Source: Candidatus Omnitrophota bacterium (GTDB taxonomy: Bacteria; Omnitrophota; Gorgyraeia; 2-01-FULL-45-10). From it: 5,472 nt of DNA. The position numbers and the translations under genes are program-made. The notes below the pieces were generated by a model, which worked only from the letters and a program-made list of their open reading frames with translations, had not been told where the DNA came from and did not search any database. Below are positions 5,439 through 5,472 of the stretch, in pieces. The stretch covers positions 1-5,472 of the forward strand of contig JAUYPN010000078.1 in assembly GCA_030695725.1 (NCBI GenBank). Reading direction: 5' to 3'. The first letter of the stretch is position 1. Each line of letters begins with the position of its first letter.

Positions 5439-5472
5439 TTAGCGTCTGGACCTGATGCGGCGCCTTTTCATG
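5439..5472 (-). CDS. secY: SecY protein translocase subunit, C-terminal end only (partial)
   Basis: Only the last ten codons and the TAA stop lie in the window; the rest is beyond the right edge. The visible residues are MKRRRIRSRR. A short, strongly basic cytoplasmic tail of this kind (compare the family's typical GRIRGRR ending) closes bacterial SecY, the membrane channel of the Sec translocase. Identity rests on this tail plus position: secY directly before adk and map is the standard order at the end of the spc operon. The stop lies 5 nt before the adk start, so the two are probably translationally coupled. The M shown is an internal residue, not a start. Confidence 0.8.
   Translation of the reverse strand, partial: MKRRRIRSRR

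Overview
This window is a bacterial ribosomal-protein and transcription operon read entirely on the minus strand, followed by a repeat-rich non-coding flank. In transcription order (right to left) it holds: secY (last codons only), adk, map, infA, rpmJ, rpsM, rpsK, rpsD, rpoA, rplQ. This is the classical end of the spc operon joined to the alpha operon. Every gene is intact except secY, which is cut by the window edge. Genes are packed with gaps of 20 nt or less or with 1-4 nt overlaps (ATGA at adk/map, TAATG at rpsK/rpsD, TAGTG at rpoA/rplQ). One long transcript with translational coupling is therefore likely. No promoter is visible; it should lie to the right of the window.

The genes form a coherent growth module. 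SecY is the translocation channel, Adk balances adenylates, and Map trims the initiator methionine. IF-1 serves initiation, L36 and L17 belong to the large subunit, and S13, S11 and S4 to the small subunit. RpoA nucleates RNA polymerase assembly. Three genes use non-ATG starts: adk TTG, rpsM GTG, rplQ GTG. Zinc-binding versions are used throughout (four-Cys Adk lid, C+ L36, C+ S4). Three ribosomal proteins carry low-complexity extensions: a poly-Gln/Lys N-terminus on S11, a short Ala/Pro/Gly/Lys tail on S13, and a Lys/Glu-rich tail of about 90 residues on L17.

Positions 1-524 hold no convincing gene but are densely palindromic. Left to right there are two adjacent 27-bp perfect hairpins (12-71), a very long imperfect inverted repeat (about 102-416) flanked by an 11-bp direct repeat, an intrinsic terminator for the rplQ operon (436-467, minus strand), and a palindromic element ending in a CGCAATGACG motif (477-516). 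That element resembles extragenic repeats I remember from several bacterial phyla.

The organism is a bacterium of mid GC content. Gene order, the RpoA N-terminus and the extended ribosomal proteins would fit an uncultured lineage such as Omnitrophota, or a related PVC or deltaproteobacterial-like group. That placement is an inference from memory and is weak. I see no new multi-gene system; the unusual material is the repeat-filled flank and the protein tails.
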